Made by a program: the position numbers and the translations under genes. The notes below the pieces were generated by a model. That model saw only the letters and a list, made by a program, of their open reading frames with translations, was not told the DNA's origin and made no database searches. A DNA stretch of 64,000 nt from Aphanomyces cochlioides. Taxonomy: Eukaryota; Oomycota; Saprolegniomycetes; Saprolegniales; Verrucalvaceae. The stretch is taken from assembly GCA_019828595.1 (NCBI GenBank), contig JAHQRK010000006.1:1736001-1800000 (forward strand), written 5' to 3'. Below are positions 1 through 9,272 of the stretch, piece after piece. Within the stretch, counting starts at the first letter, position 1; the number at the start of each line of letters is the position of its first letter.

Positions 1-303
1 TGCGAGCAAAATTCGCCATCCAAAAACTGTCAAGAGCGCGCGCAATACACTCGGTTTCGCAGGTGGGATAGTGCTTGCCTTCAGTTTGCTCCATCGGGAC
101 TGAAATTGTTGGAACACAAACTTTGATTCATGGACAGGCGAGAGGGTGTACAAGTCGTCAAACTCGAGCGTCTTCTCATAGCCAAGCTTCAAAATCGGTG
201 AGAGCCAAGAGAAGAACAGAACGGACGTCCACGTCGACGGAGATGCTACGTGCGGCCTTGGCGAAATTGTCGGCGGCTGGAGCAGCGGGGACCTCTCGGA
301 CAT
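1..303 (-). CDS. ABCC-type (MRP) transporter, N-terminal part, cut by window edge
   Basis: An open minus-strand frame starts with ATG at 303-301 and runs off the left edge (101 codons seen). It encodes MSERSPLLQPP, then a segment with TSVLFFSWLSPILKLGYEK and LEFDDLYTLSP, followed by a helix-rich stretch. The W-hydrophobic-SWLSP-L-LG pattern followed by an acidic LYTLSP segment is the conserved N-terminal cytosolic stretch that precedes TMD1 in ABCC/MRP full transporters. The two complete ABCC proteins in this window have the same arrangement (FGWISPLLRLGAKQPL and [16 protein letters not shown]). It differs enough from them to be a separate paralogue, so the locus is a tandem ABCC cluster. ABCC proteins are ATP-driven exporters of organic anions or conjugates; the substrate cannot be told from this fragment. 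The rest lies outside the window. Confidence 0.8.
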   Translation of the reverse strand, partial: MSERSPLLQPPTISPRPHVASPSTWTSVLFFSWLSPILKLGYEKTLEFDDLYTLSPVHESKFVFQQFQSRWSKLKASTIPPAKPSVLRALLTVFGWRILLA

Positions 304-974
304 CGTGAAATTTTCAAAGTGTGTTCGAAAGGGTGAGAGGAAATCAATGACCACTCACAGTAAAAATATAAAAAATAATTTAGTGTGAAGCCATGCACCT
401 TTCTTGCCAGAGTGACTCCTCCTTTTCGCTTCGATCATGGCCTGGTCGATGCTTTGCAGAAAAGCAATGTTTTTTGATACGTCTGCCACATCGCGTCAAT
501 ATATGGGCTGTGTGGCATCACAGTTTCAGTGCTGTCTTGGATAAAAAGCAAGCGAGATGACACTAAATTATGATAACCACAGTATTTAAAGTATGATTTT
601 CAGGCAATTGGAATTCCACATTGGGTTCGAACCATTTCATGGAATCAGTCGCGACAACTGTACTTGGGTGGTGCTTGGATGACTTAGACGATTGGATTCC
701 GCGTCGAAATGAGTGCCGCGAGTCATTCTTTTCGATAAGGAGACTGGACGGATGCCCTTGGGACCATTGGACTTGGCAAATATCGTGAATACGCTCAACG
801 CAGTACCAGCTTGCCTCAACTAAATATCACAAATGTTGCGAAGTTCATCCTCGTTAACTAGAGATGTCAACTTGGATCGCCTGATGAGGACGTATAACAT
901 TAGACTACTACATCATGAGTTTGTCGACTTCAACGGGATGATTGTGAGTACATTGTCATGTCGACTAAATTGCG
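304..974. other. Intergenic gap between two ABCC genes
   Basis: No gene can be supported here. Two short stretches look coding-like but stay unproven. A plus-strand frame at 835-940 (MLRSSSSLTRDV then RTYNIRLLHHEFVDFNGMI) ends at a GTGAGT donor-like site, and an open minus frame covers 637-819. They could be relics of an inserted sequence or a decayed gene. Confidence 0.4.
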
Positions 975-978
975 ATTG

Positions 979-3900
979 CTAGTGCTTTGACAGAGTTCCG
1001 GCTTGCTTGGCAAGACTATAGAAGGCCGACGACTCTTGAGCCATCAAGACGGACGGAGCGTCGCATTCGACGACTTCGCCCTTCTCCAAGACGACCACAC
1101 GATCGCAATGCAAGATCGTGTCGAGTCGATGAGCAATCGTGAGCACTGTCTCGGTTGTGAACGCCTGCTGGATCGTCGTCTGGATCAACTGATCCGTGGC
1201 TAAATCGACATTGGCAGTGGCTTCGTCCATGACGATGATTCGACTTTGACGAAGCAACGCTCGGCCAATACAGAGAAGTTGGCGTTGACCCACCGACAGA
1301 TTCGATCCGCTTTCAGCCACGACGGTCGACAAGGCCAAGTCTAAATGCGTCTGCTGCACCACGGCCTCCAGCTCGGCGTCCGTCTTTTCGCCAAATGGAT
1401 CCAAATTCTCACGAAGCGTGCCGCTGAAGAGGACGGGATCTTGTGGAATGATCGACAGCACACGTCGAAGTGTCGCTAACCCAATCGTGGCAATGTCAAT
1501 GCCATCAATCAAGATGGTGCCGCTGTCAAATTCTGAAATACGGAAGAGCGCAATCATGAGAGAGCTCTTGCCGGCGCCAGTGCGTCCACAGATGCCAATC
1601 TTCTCCCCCCCTTGAATGTCGAGCGTGATGCCATGGAGGACCAAGGGCAAGTCGGGTCGATATCTCAATTTCAGGTTTTGAAACTGAACTGCGCCTTTGG
1701 AAGGCCATGAGGCTAGTGCTGGATCATTCAAAGTCGTCTCTGGGGCTTCTTCGGGGATGGTTTTGAAGTGCAGGAGACGTTCCACCGCTGTCATCGCACT
1801 CTCGACCATGTCGTATAGTCGAATAAACCATTGAACCATTGGGAGCAAAGCCAAGGAATACGTTAGTGCAAGGCCAGCAGTTGTCGCTGAAATGCTGTGG
1901 CGAATATTGATGATGACTGTCAGCATAATGGCAATGAGGAACACTGACACCAAGTACGTGCGGACAGAAAACCAACGGCCCGCGCCGACGAGAGCAAACA
2001 AGTACTTGGCATTCGTGTCGACGGCTTTTCGATTCTGTCGGATAAAGTGTCGATCCATTTTGAAAGCTCGAATCGTCTGGACGCCGTCGAGAGTCTCGGC
2101 AAACGAGCTGAAGATGGGTGAGCGGGACACACCTTCTAAGCGCTTGAGCTCTCTTGAGCTCTTCTTGAAGAATTCGCCCATGAGGTAGAAGAGTCCAATG
2201 ACTGGAAGATAGCTCAACGCGACGTAGATGGACGAGACGGCACAGACAATCATGGAACTCGCCGCGATGAAAAAAGTTTGCAAGATATCCAGGAACAAAT
2301 TCGGCAGCAAACTGTCGACGATGTCCAAATCCCGCGAGAATCGGTTGAGGATGCGACCGACAGGAGTCACGTCAAAGAAAAGGTTGATCGGGGCTCGAAG
2401 GACGCAGCGCAAGAGTTGGTTGTGCATGTTCTCGGAGCATCGCGACGTATACGTCGCGAGCAATGCGCATCGGCCGGCAAAGAATAAAATCGTCGCGATA
2501 ACAAAGCCATAGAAGACGCCATGATACGTTGCGACTGACACGGAGTAGTAACGAGCAGCCCAATAGCCCTGCCACCAGTCGACAGCCACGCGCATCGTTT
2601 GGCCAAACGCAAACATAAAGACAAGCGAGGACGAGACGACCCAGCCATTGAATCCGACGTGGCCAAAGTAATCGAAATAGGTCTTCTTGGACACAATGCC
2701 TTTGGCGCGGTCTTCTTCGATGATCAAGACCGCCGCGTCATCTTCCACAGCGCTCACTTCACTTGTACGATGCGGCGCCTCCATCATCGCATGAGCCTTT
2801 GGGGCATTTTCGTCCAGGAAGTTCTCTTCAGTGGACTTTTTGTCACTTGGGCGGTTGAGAAATTGGGGGAAGGCAGTGTACAACTCGGCAAATGTGCCGT
2901 CGCCCACAATGCTGCCATTCTCCATCACCACGATACGATCTGCATGTTGCAAGAATTGATAGTGACTGTTCATCACCATGATGCGAGTCTTTCCACGCGC
3001 CAGGCCTTCAATCGCTTGGTCAAAGATTGCTTTCGCCACGTGGACATCCACGGCACTCAATGGATCGTCCAGCAGCAACACATTCGACTCTCGCTTGTAC
3101 AGAGCACGGGCCAAATTCACACGAGCCTTCTGGCCTCCACTCAAGTTGATTCCTTGCTCTCCAATCTCAGTCTTGTCTCCCGCAGGAAGGAGTCGCATGT
3201 CGGCTTCGAGCTGCACGGCTTGGAGCACAGTCTTGTACCATGAAGCATCATATGGATCTTCGAAGAGAATATTGCCACGGACAGTATCGTTTCGAATCCA
3301 TGGCTCCTGGCTTACGAGTGCGAGGGAGCCATCGACGTCGACGGAGCCTTGGACAAGATGCATTTCACCGAGGACGGCGCTGATCAAGCTGGATTTGCCA
3401 GCGCCGACGGAGCCAACAACCATGACGAGGGAGCCAGGGGCGATGGTCAAATTCAAGTTGGAGAGACAAGTGGGCGGCGTCGACTGCCAGGCCAAAGTTG
3501 CATGGACAAGTCGGACAGTGCCAGGAACATTGTTGGAGAAGACTGGTGCGGATTGCTCTTCCAAGTCGAAGAAGATGTCAAGACGACGACCAGCTCCAAT
3601 GCCTTCGGAGATGCCAGCGATCGCGCGGGGAAAATTGTACAAGGCTTGACGGCTCATGTTGACGAATGCAATCAATGTGAAGATTTGCGTCGAGTCGATG
3701 GCATTGCCAAGGGCAATGTACGTCGACAGGACGGCCGCGCCGACGAAAACAGGAGCCAAGAAGAGGAATTCGACGTTGACGACGCGGAGCAGATTGAGCC
3801 GTCGGAGAAAACGCGTCTCCTTCTGCCGGAGCAACGTCAATCGATGTGAAATGGCAGGTTCCCACGCATAAAACTTCATGACGCGAATGCCTTGGAGGAT

Positions 3901-4875
3901 CTCCGTCGTCAATCTGACGCGTTCTTCAGTAACCGCAGTGACTTGAAGCCTCGTCGAACCGATTGCGATGGCAAGCCACGCCGAGACAATGAGGACAAAC
4001 GCCGTCGCTCCAAAGGCACTCAGCGCCGCCCACCCTCCAAAGTAAGCCCCGACGAGAGCCACCGCACACAAGAGCGTGAATGGTGACACGATGATCCAAA
4101 GACCATCCGTCGCCGCTTCGCAGATTCGCTCCGAGTCGGAACTCATGAGTGTGACGATCTCACCGGACGTTGTGAGCTGCCGCGCGGACGAGCTCAACTT
4201 GAGAGCCTTTTGGTACACCATGTCCATCGTGACGGAGCGCATGTTGACGCCAATCTTGGCTTCAATGAAGAAGGCATAGTTGAGGAAGATCGTCTGGAGA
4301 CTCGTCGCAGCGACAAGGAGAGCCATGAGAGCATATCCATTCGAGATTCCAATCGAGATGGGCTCTCCTTGAAGATATTGTAGGAAGGATTGAATCACCA
4401 GCGGCTGTACAACGAGGGAGAGCGTTGCAATGACTTGCGATCCCAAGCATGCAAGATGTTCTCCCAAGAAGCACTTCACGAGTGCAACGTTGAAGCGAGG
4501 AACAAGTCGACTCCCACGGACGGTTGCCCACGCCAGAGCGAATCGATCGCTGAATCCAGCGCAGGTCTGACTGTAGGGAAGATCCCACACGTCGTGCTCC
4601 ATCAGCGGTTGCTTGGCTCCCAGACGCAGCAATGGCGAGATCCATCCAAACGACACATGCGATATCCAGCCAGCTTGAGCGAACGGATGCTCCACGTCTT
4701 GGACGAGCGAGTATGTCCGACTCGCTTCATGGTCTCCAGGTGATGAGACTTCTCGTTTCATCTTCTCTGCTGGTACGAATGTGACACTACTTTGACTGTA
4801 GCACTCGAGTGCCGGTTCGATGTGACTCGTCCGACCCACGTGATTGAACAAACGCATCGATGTCCCAAATCTCAT
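979..4875 (-). CDS. ABCC-subfamily full transporter (multidrug resistance-associated protein type)
   Basis: A single 1298-codon frame, no introns. Order: soluble N-terminus, TMD1 (about residues 130-430), NBD1 (Walker [10 protein letters not shown] near residue 490, signature [16 protein letters not shown], Walker [13 protein letters not shown]), TMD2, then NBD2 (Walker [10 protein letters not shown] near 1099, signature [16 protein letters not shown], Walker [13 protein letters not shown]). It lacks the extra N-terminal TMD0 bundle, so it is a short-type ABCC. NBD1 has D where NBD2 has the catalytic Glu after Walker B (LDDP against MDEA), the usual ABCC asymmetry of one degenerate ATPase site. 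Likely exports conjugated organic anions or xenobiotics at the plasma or vacuolar membrane; the substrate is unknown. The first ATG in the open frame is at 4875; a later start near KMKREVSSP is possible. It is divergent from the next ABCC gene with only about 430 bp between the ATGs. NBD1 and NBD2 are near-identical to that neighbour. Confidence 0.93.
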   Translation of the reverse strand: MRFGTSMRLFNHVGRTSHIEPALECYSQSSVTFVPAEKMKREVSSPGDHEASRTYSLVQDVEHPFAQAGWISHVSFGWISPLLRLGAKQPLMEHDVWDLPYSQTCAGFSDRFALAWATVRGSRLVPRFNVALVKCFLGEHLACLGSQVIATLSLVVQPLVIQSFLQYLQGEPISIGISNGYALMALLVAATSLQTIFLNYAFFIEAKIGVNMRSVTMDMVYQKALKLSSSARQLTTSGEIVTLMSSDSERICEAATDGLWIIVSPFTLLCAVALVGAYFGGWAALSAFGATAFVLIVSAWLAIAIGSTRLQVTAVTEERVRLTTEILQGIRVMKFYAWEPAISHRLTLLRQKETRFLRRLNLLRVVNVEFLFLAPVFVGAAVLSTYIALGNAIDSTQIFTLIAFVNMSRQALYNFPRAIAGISEGIGAGRRLDIFFDLEEQSAPVFSNNVPGTVRLVHATLAWQSTPPTCLSNLNLTIAPGSLVMVVGSVGAGKSSLISAVLGEMHLVQGSVDVDGSLALVSQEPWIRNDTVRGNILFEDPYDASWYKTVLQAVQLEADMRLLPAGDKTEIGEQGINLSGGQKARVNLARALYKRESNVLLLDDPLSAVDVHVAKAIFDQAIEGLARGKTRIMVMNSHYQFLQHADRIVVMENGSIVGDGTFAELYTAFPQFLNRPSDKKSTEENFLDENAPKAHAMMEAPHRTSEVSAVEDDAAVLIIEEDRAKGIVSKKTYFDYFGHVGFNGWVVSSSLVFMFAFGQTMRVAVDWWQGYWAARYYSVSVATYHGVFYGFVIATILFFAGRCALLATYTSRCSENMHNQLLRCVLRAPINLFFDVTPVGRILNRFSRDLDIVDSLLPNLFLDILQTFFIAASSMIVCAVSSIYVALSYLPVIGLFYLMGEFFKKSSRELKRLEGVSRSPIFSSFAETLDGVQTIRAFKMDRHFIRQNRKAVDTNAKYLFALVGAGRWFSVRTYLVSVFLIAIMLTVIINIRHSISATTAGLALTYSLALLPMVQWFIRLYDMVESAMTAVERLLHFKTIPEEAPETTLNDPALASWPSKGAVQFQNLKLRYRPDLPLVLHGITLDIQGGEKIGICGRTGAGKSSLMIALFRISEFDSGTILIDGIDIATIGLATLRRVLSIIPQDPVLFSGTLRENLDPFGEKTDAELEAVVQQTHLDLALSTVVAESGSNLSVGQRQLLCIGRALLRQSRIIVMDEATANVDLATDQLIQTTIQQAFTTETVLTIAHRLDTILHCDRVVVLEKGEVVECDAPSVLMAQESSAFYSLAKQAGTLSKH
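1036..1808 (-). repeat. Inverted near-identical tract covering ABCC NBD2
   Basis: Partner of 8307-9078 in inverted orientation. The two match in more than one reading frame, hence at nucleotide level, and differ in length by one base (7 against 6 G in one run). Flanking transmembrane-coding sequence is clearly diverged. Confidence 0.8.
2846..3574 (-). repeat. Inverted near-identical tract covering ABCC NBD1
   Basis: Partner of 6532-7260, both 729 bp, in inverted orientation. Two antisense frames as well as the sense frame translate identically across the tract, so base identity must be essentially complete. The match breaks off sharply at both ends. Confidence 0.82.
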
Positions 4876-5302
4876 GGCCACAGCCCAACTCCATGACCGC
4901 CGACCTCAACGACTTCGCCAAAGGAGTCTCCTGGTGTGATTGACTGAAGTGTCCGCACGAAGTCTGACAGCATTGTCGTCATGCTCAATGTCGTCCCCAG
5001 ATTGTGACGCCAGGATTGTCCCGACAAACTCTGAAGGGAGGATGACAACGTCCAACCTTGGTAGTTGATTCGCTCGAGCTCCACTTTGTCGCACCACACC
5101 CATTGCTGTCGCTGCATTCGATTGCAGTGTACCTGGGAGATTTGACGCCATCCTGTCATCTGCAGTCGACAGACATTTCACGGCGATCGAGTGTGAGTAT
5201 TCCATGTCCATGGCTTGCTTGTCCTGATCCTCATCATCCATTAAAGGCAACAGTCGCCAGTTGGATTCCAACGAATCTTGTCGAAAAGATCGCAAAGCGA
5301 TC

Positions 5303-8300
5303 ATGCGTCAGTGGAGATTTCGAAGCACCATGGAGAAGGAGATGATGCATCAGGATCAGGGTCTCATGACTAGCAAGCCGTACGCTCTGTACCGTGAAGA
5401 GGAGATAAAGACGATCCATCCGTTCGCGACCGCGTCATGGTTCTCCCTCGCGACGTACAACTGGATTTCGTCCTTGATGGTGCTCGGCGCCAAGCAACCT
5501 CTCATGGAGCATCACGTCTGGCAACTTCCTCCCAAGGAAACCTGCGCGGGAATATTTGAGCGATTCCAGCCATTGTGGGCATCCGCCCACGCAAACAAGT
5601 TCATGCCACGATTCAACGTCGCGCTCATTCGATGCTTCTGGAAGGACATTCTCGTCACTCTGGCAGCTCTGCTCCTGACGATTCTGTCCCAACTCTCTCA
5701 GCCGCTGTTGATCCAAGGCATTCTGCAGTACCTCCAGGACCAGCCGCTGACGCTTGGCATCTCGAATGGCTACGTCCTCATAGCGCTCTTTGGATTGACG
5801 GCATTTCTCCACGCCATGTTCGTCAACTATGGTCTCTTTACTGCCTCCAAGTTTGGCGTCAACATGCGCTCGATCACGATGGACATGGTGTACCAAAAGT
5901 CGCTCAAGCTCAGTGCGTCGGCTCGCCAATTGACCACGTCGGGCGAGATCGTCACGTTGATGAGCTCCGACTCGGAGCGCTTTTGTGAAGCCGCGCACGA
6001 CTCTCTGTGGATCATTGTGTCTCCATTCACCTTTCTCTGCAGCATGGTGCTCGTCTGGTGTTTCTTTGGCGTTGGACCGGCGCTCTGCGGCGCTGGCGTC
6101 AACGTTTGTGTGCTCTTGGTTGCGTCGTGGTTTGCCTCCGCGATTGGAGAAACGCGGCTCCAAGTCACGGCCATGACCGAAGAGCGCGTCAAAGTCACGT
6201 CGGAAATTCTTCAAGGGATTCGCGTCATGAAGTTTTATGCGTGGGAGCCTGCCATTACCCAACGCGTGGAAACTCTCCGTCACAAGGAGACGATGCTCCT
6301 TCGCCGTCTCAACCTGCTGCGCGTCCTGAATGTCGAATTTCTCTTCCTCTCCCCCGTCTTCGTCGGTGCGGCCACGCTGTCGACGTATATCGGCTTGGGC
6401 AACTCGATCGACGCCACCAAAGTCTTCACTTTGATCGCAGCTGTAAACTTGAGTCGTCAAGCTCTCTATCATTTCCCGCGAGCTTTTGCTGGCATTTCAG
6501 AAAGCCAAGGAGCTGGGCGCCGTCTCGACGCCTTCTTCGACTTGGAAGAGCAATCCGCACCAGTCTTCTCCAACAATGTTCCTGGCACTGTCCGACTTGT
6601 CCATGCAACTTTGGCCTGGCAGTCGACGCCGCCCACTTGTCTCTCCAACTTGAATTTGACCATCGCCCCTGGCTCCCTCGTCATGGTTGTTGGCTCCGTC
6701 GGCGCTGGCAAATCCAGCTTGATCAGCGCCGTCCTCGGTGAAATGCATCTTGTCCAAGGCTCCGTCGACGTCGATGGCTCCCTCGCACTCGTAAGCCAGG
6801 AGCCATGGATTCGAAACGATACTGTCCGTGGCAATATTCTCTTCGAAGATCCATATGATGCTTCATGGTACAAGACTGTGCTCCAAGCCGTGCAGCTCGA
6901 AGCCGACATGCGACTCCTTCCTGCGGGAGACAAGACTGAGATTGGAGAGCAAGGAATCAACTTGAGTGGAGGCCAGAAGGCTCGTGTGAATTTGGCCCGT
7001 GCTCTGTACAAGCGAGAGTCGAATGTGTTGCTGCTGGACGATCCATTGAGTGCCGTGGATGTCCACGTGGCGAAAGCAATCTTTGACCAAGCGATTGAAG
7101 GCCTGGCGCGTGGAAAGACTCGCATCATGGTGATGAACAGTCACTATCAATTCTTGCAACATGCAGATCGTATCGTGGTGATGGAGAATGGCAGCATTGT
7201 GGGCGACGGCACATTTGCCGAGTTGTACACTGCCTTCCCCCAATTTCTCAACCGCCCAAGCGACAAAGCACGAGCCAATTCTCCAGCAAAGATGACTGTG
7301 GTGGAACCCCATCGATGTCACTTTTCGCATGATGCGTATGAGCATCGAAAGAGCGAAGCGAGCTCAGAGATGGATGGCGATGCAGTCTTGATCATCGAAG
7401 AAGATCGCGTCAAAGGCACCGTGGGCAAGCAAACGTATTTGGACTACTTCAGCCACGTTGGCTTCTATGGCTGGCTTGTATCCGTCTCGCTTGTCTTCAT
7501 GTTTGGCGTCGGTCAAACCATGCGCGTGGCTGTCGACTGGTGGCAAGGCCACTGGGCGTCGCAATTCACAACTACCTCCGTCTCGACGAGCCATGGCATT
7601 TTCTACGGTTTTGTATCCGCCGCAGCACTTTTCTTCTTTGCAAGATGCAACTTACTCGTGACATATACATCCCGCTGCTCCGAGAATATGCACCACGAGC
7701 TCTTGCGCTGTGTCTTGCGAGCGCCCATCAATTTATTCTTTGACATCACGCCGGTCGGTCGTATCCTCAATCGTTTCTCGCGCGACTTGGACATTGTCGA
7801 CAGCTTGCTACCGAATTTATTCTTGGATATCTTGGAATACCTGTTTGTTCTCCTTGGTGCGCTCGCTATCTGCGCCGTGTCCTCGTTTTATGTCGCTCTG
7901 GGGTACATTCCAGTCCTCGTTGTGTTTTACTACGCTGGCGAATTCTTCAAGAAGAGCTCCCGAGAGCTCAAGCGACTGGAAGGCGTCTCGCGGTCGCCGA
8001 TTTTTAGCTCCTTTGCGGAGACCCTGGATGGAATCCACACGATTCGCGCGTTTGGCATGACGGAGCGCTTCACGCTGCAGAATCGACGTGCTGTCGATAC
8101 AAATTCAAAGATTTTGTTTGCGCTCGTGGGATCTGGCCGATGGTTTTCCATTCGCATGGACATGGCGGCCACCATCATGATTACAATCATCCTCGCTGTC
8201 CTGGTATCACTGAAAGGCGTCATCTCATCCACTGTGGCTGGGCTTGCGCTGACGTATTCTGTGGTATTGATTTCGACGATTCAATGGGTCATTCGTCTCT

Positions 8301-9132
8301 TTGACTTGGTCGAGAGTGCGATGACAGCGGTGGAACGTCTCCTGCACTTCAAAACCATCCCCGAAGAAGCCCCAGAGACGACTTTGAATGATCCAGCACT
8401 AGCCTCATGGCCTTCCAAAGGCGCAGTTCAGTTTCAAAACCTGAAATTGAGATATCGACCCGACTTGCCCTTGGTCCTCCATGGCATCACGCTCGACATT
8501 CAAGGGGGGAGAAGATTGGCATCTGTGGACGCACTGGCGCCGGCAAGAGCTCTCTCATGATTGCGCTCTTCCGTATTTCAGAATTTGACAGCGGCACCAT
8601 CTTGATTGATGGCATTGACATTGCCACGATTGGGTTAGCGACACTTCGACGTGTGCTGTCGATCATTCCACAAGATCCCGTCCTCTTCAGCGGCACGCTT
8701 CGTGAGAATTTGGATCCATTTGGCGAAAAGACGGACGCCGAGCTGGAGGCCGTGGTGCAGCAGACGCATTTAGACTTGGCCTTGTCGACCGTCGTGGCTG
8801 AAAGCGGATCGAATCTGTCGGTGGGTCAACGCCAACTTCTCTGTATTGGCCGAGCGTTGCTTCGTCAAAGTCGAATCATCGTCATGGACGAAGCCACTGC
8901 CAATGTCGATTTAGCCACGGATCAGTTGATCCAGACGACGATCCAGCAGGCGTTCACAACCGAGACAGTGCTCACGATTGCTCATCGACTCGACACGATC
9001 TTGCATTGCGATCGTGTGGTCGTCTTGGAGAAGGGCGAAGTCGTCGAATGCGACGCTCCGTCCGTCTTGATGGCTCAAAAGACCTCGGCATTCCACAAGC
9101 TCGCGAAGGAGGCCAGCGTGCTCAAGCCATAA
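5303..9132 (+). CDS. ABCC-subfamily full transporter with a one-base frameshift before NBD2
   Basis: Same TMD1-NBD1-TMD2-NBD2 layout as the divergent neighbour. NBD1 Walker [10 protein letters not shown] lies near residue 464 and the signature [16 protein letters not shown] is present. The frame opened at 5303 (or 5330) stops at 8560 after running out of frame from 8504-8509. Here six G replace the seven G of the homologous tract in the minus-strand gene. In the correct frame the protein continues [44 protein letters not shown], and ends at 9132 with ASVLKP. So either this copy is a recent pseudogene that loses NBD2, or the missing G is a homopolymer sequencing or assembly error. Apart from that base the NBD2 tract is intact, which favours error or a very recent lesion. 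Role if functional: ATP-driven organic anion export, substrate unknown. Confidence 0.88.
6532..7260 (+). repeat. Inverted near-identical tract covering ABCC NBD1
   Basis: Partner of 2846-3574. It begins just before the codons for [10 protein letters not shown] and ends within FLNRPSD, so it contains Walker A, signature and Walker B of NBD1. Confidence 0.82.
8307..9078 (+). repeat. Inverted near-identical tract covering ABCC NBD2, one base short
   Basis: Partner of 1036-1808. It starts within the codons for [13 protein letters not shown] and ends in the codons for VLMAQ. The one-base difference at 8504-8509 causes the frameshift in the plus-strand gene. Confidence 0.8.
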
Positions 9133-9184
9133 TAATGTCGTCAATTCGCGATCGTTTGTTCGTTAAAAAGTTGATATCACTGTT

Positions 9185-9213
9185 TTATCCGGATTTATGA
9201 TTTGTTATCCGGA
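9185..9213. promoter_or_regulatory. Two TTATCCGGA motifs upstream of the golgin gene
   Basis: TTATCCGGA occurs at 9185-9193 and 9205-9213, 60-90 bp before the golgin ATG at 9273. The same core lies upstream of other genes here (27985, 32825, 40570-40638). Role as a transcription-factor site is inference. Confidence 0.4.
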
Positions 9214-9272
9214 CTCCCTTAAAGTGCGACCTGCCGTGGTGAGGCGACGCTGGTCTCTAGAGGCTGTCCGTG

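Noticed and set aside
620..640. GGTTCGAACC, resembling a tRNA T-loop
   Set aside because: No acceptor stem, anticodon arm or D-arm can be formed around it.
2978..7128. Long open frames antisense to both ABCC genes, with identical translations
   Set aside because: They are shadows of the NBD1 coding sequence; their identity only reflects the inverted identical tracts.
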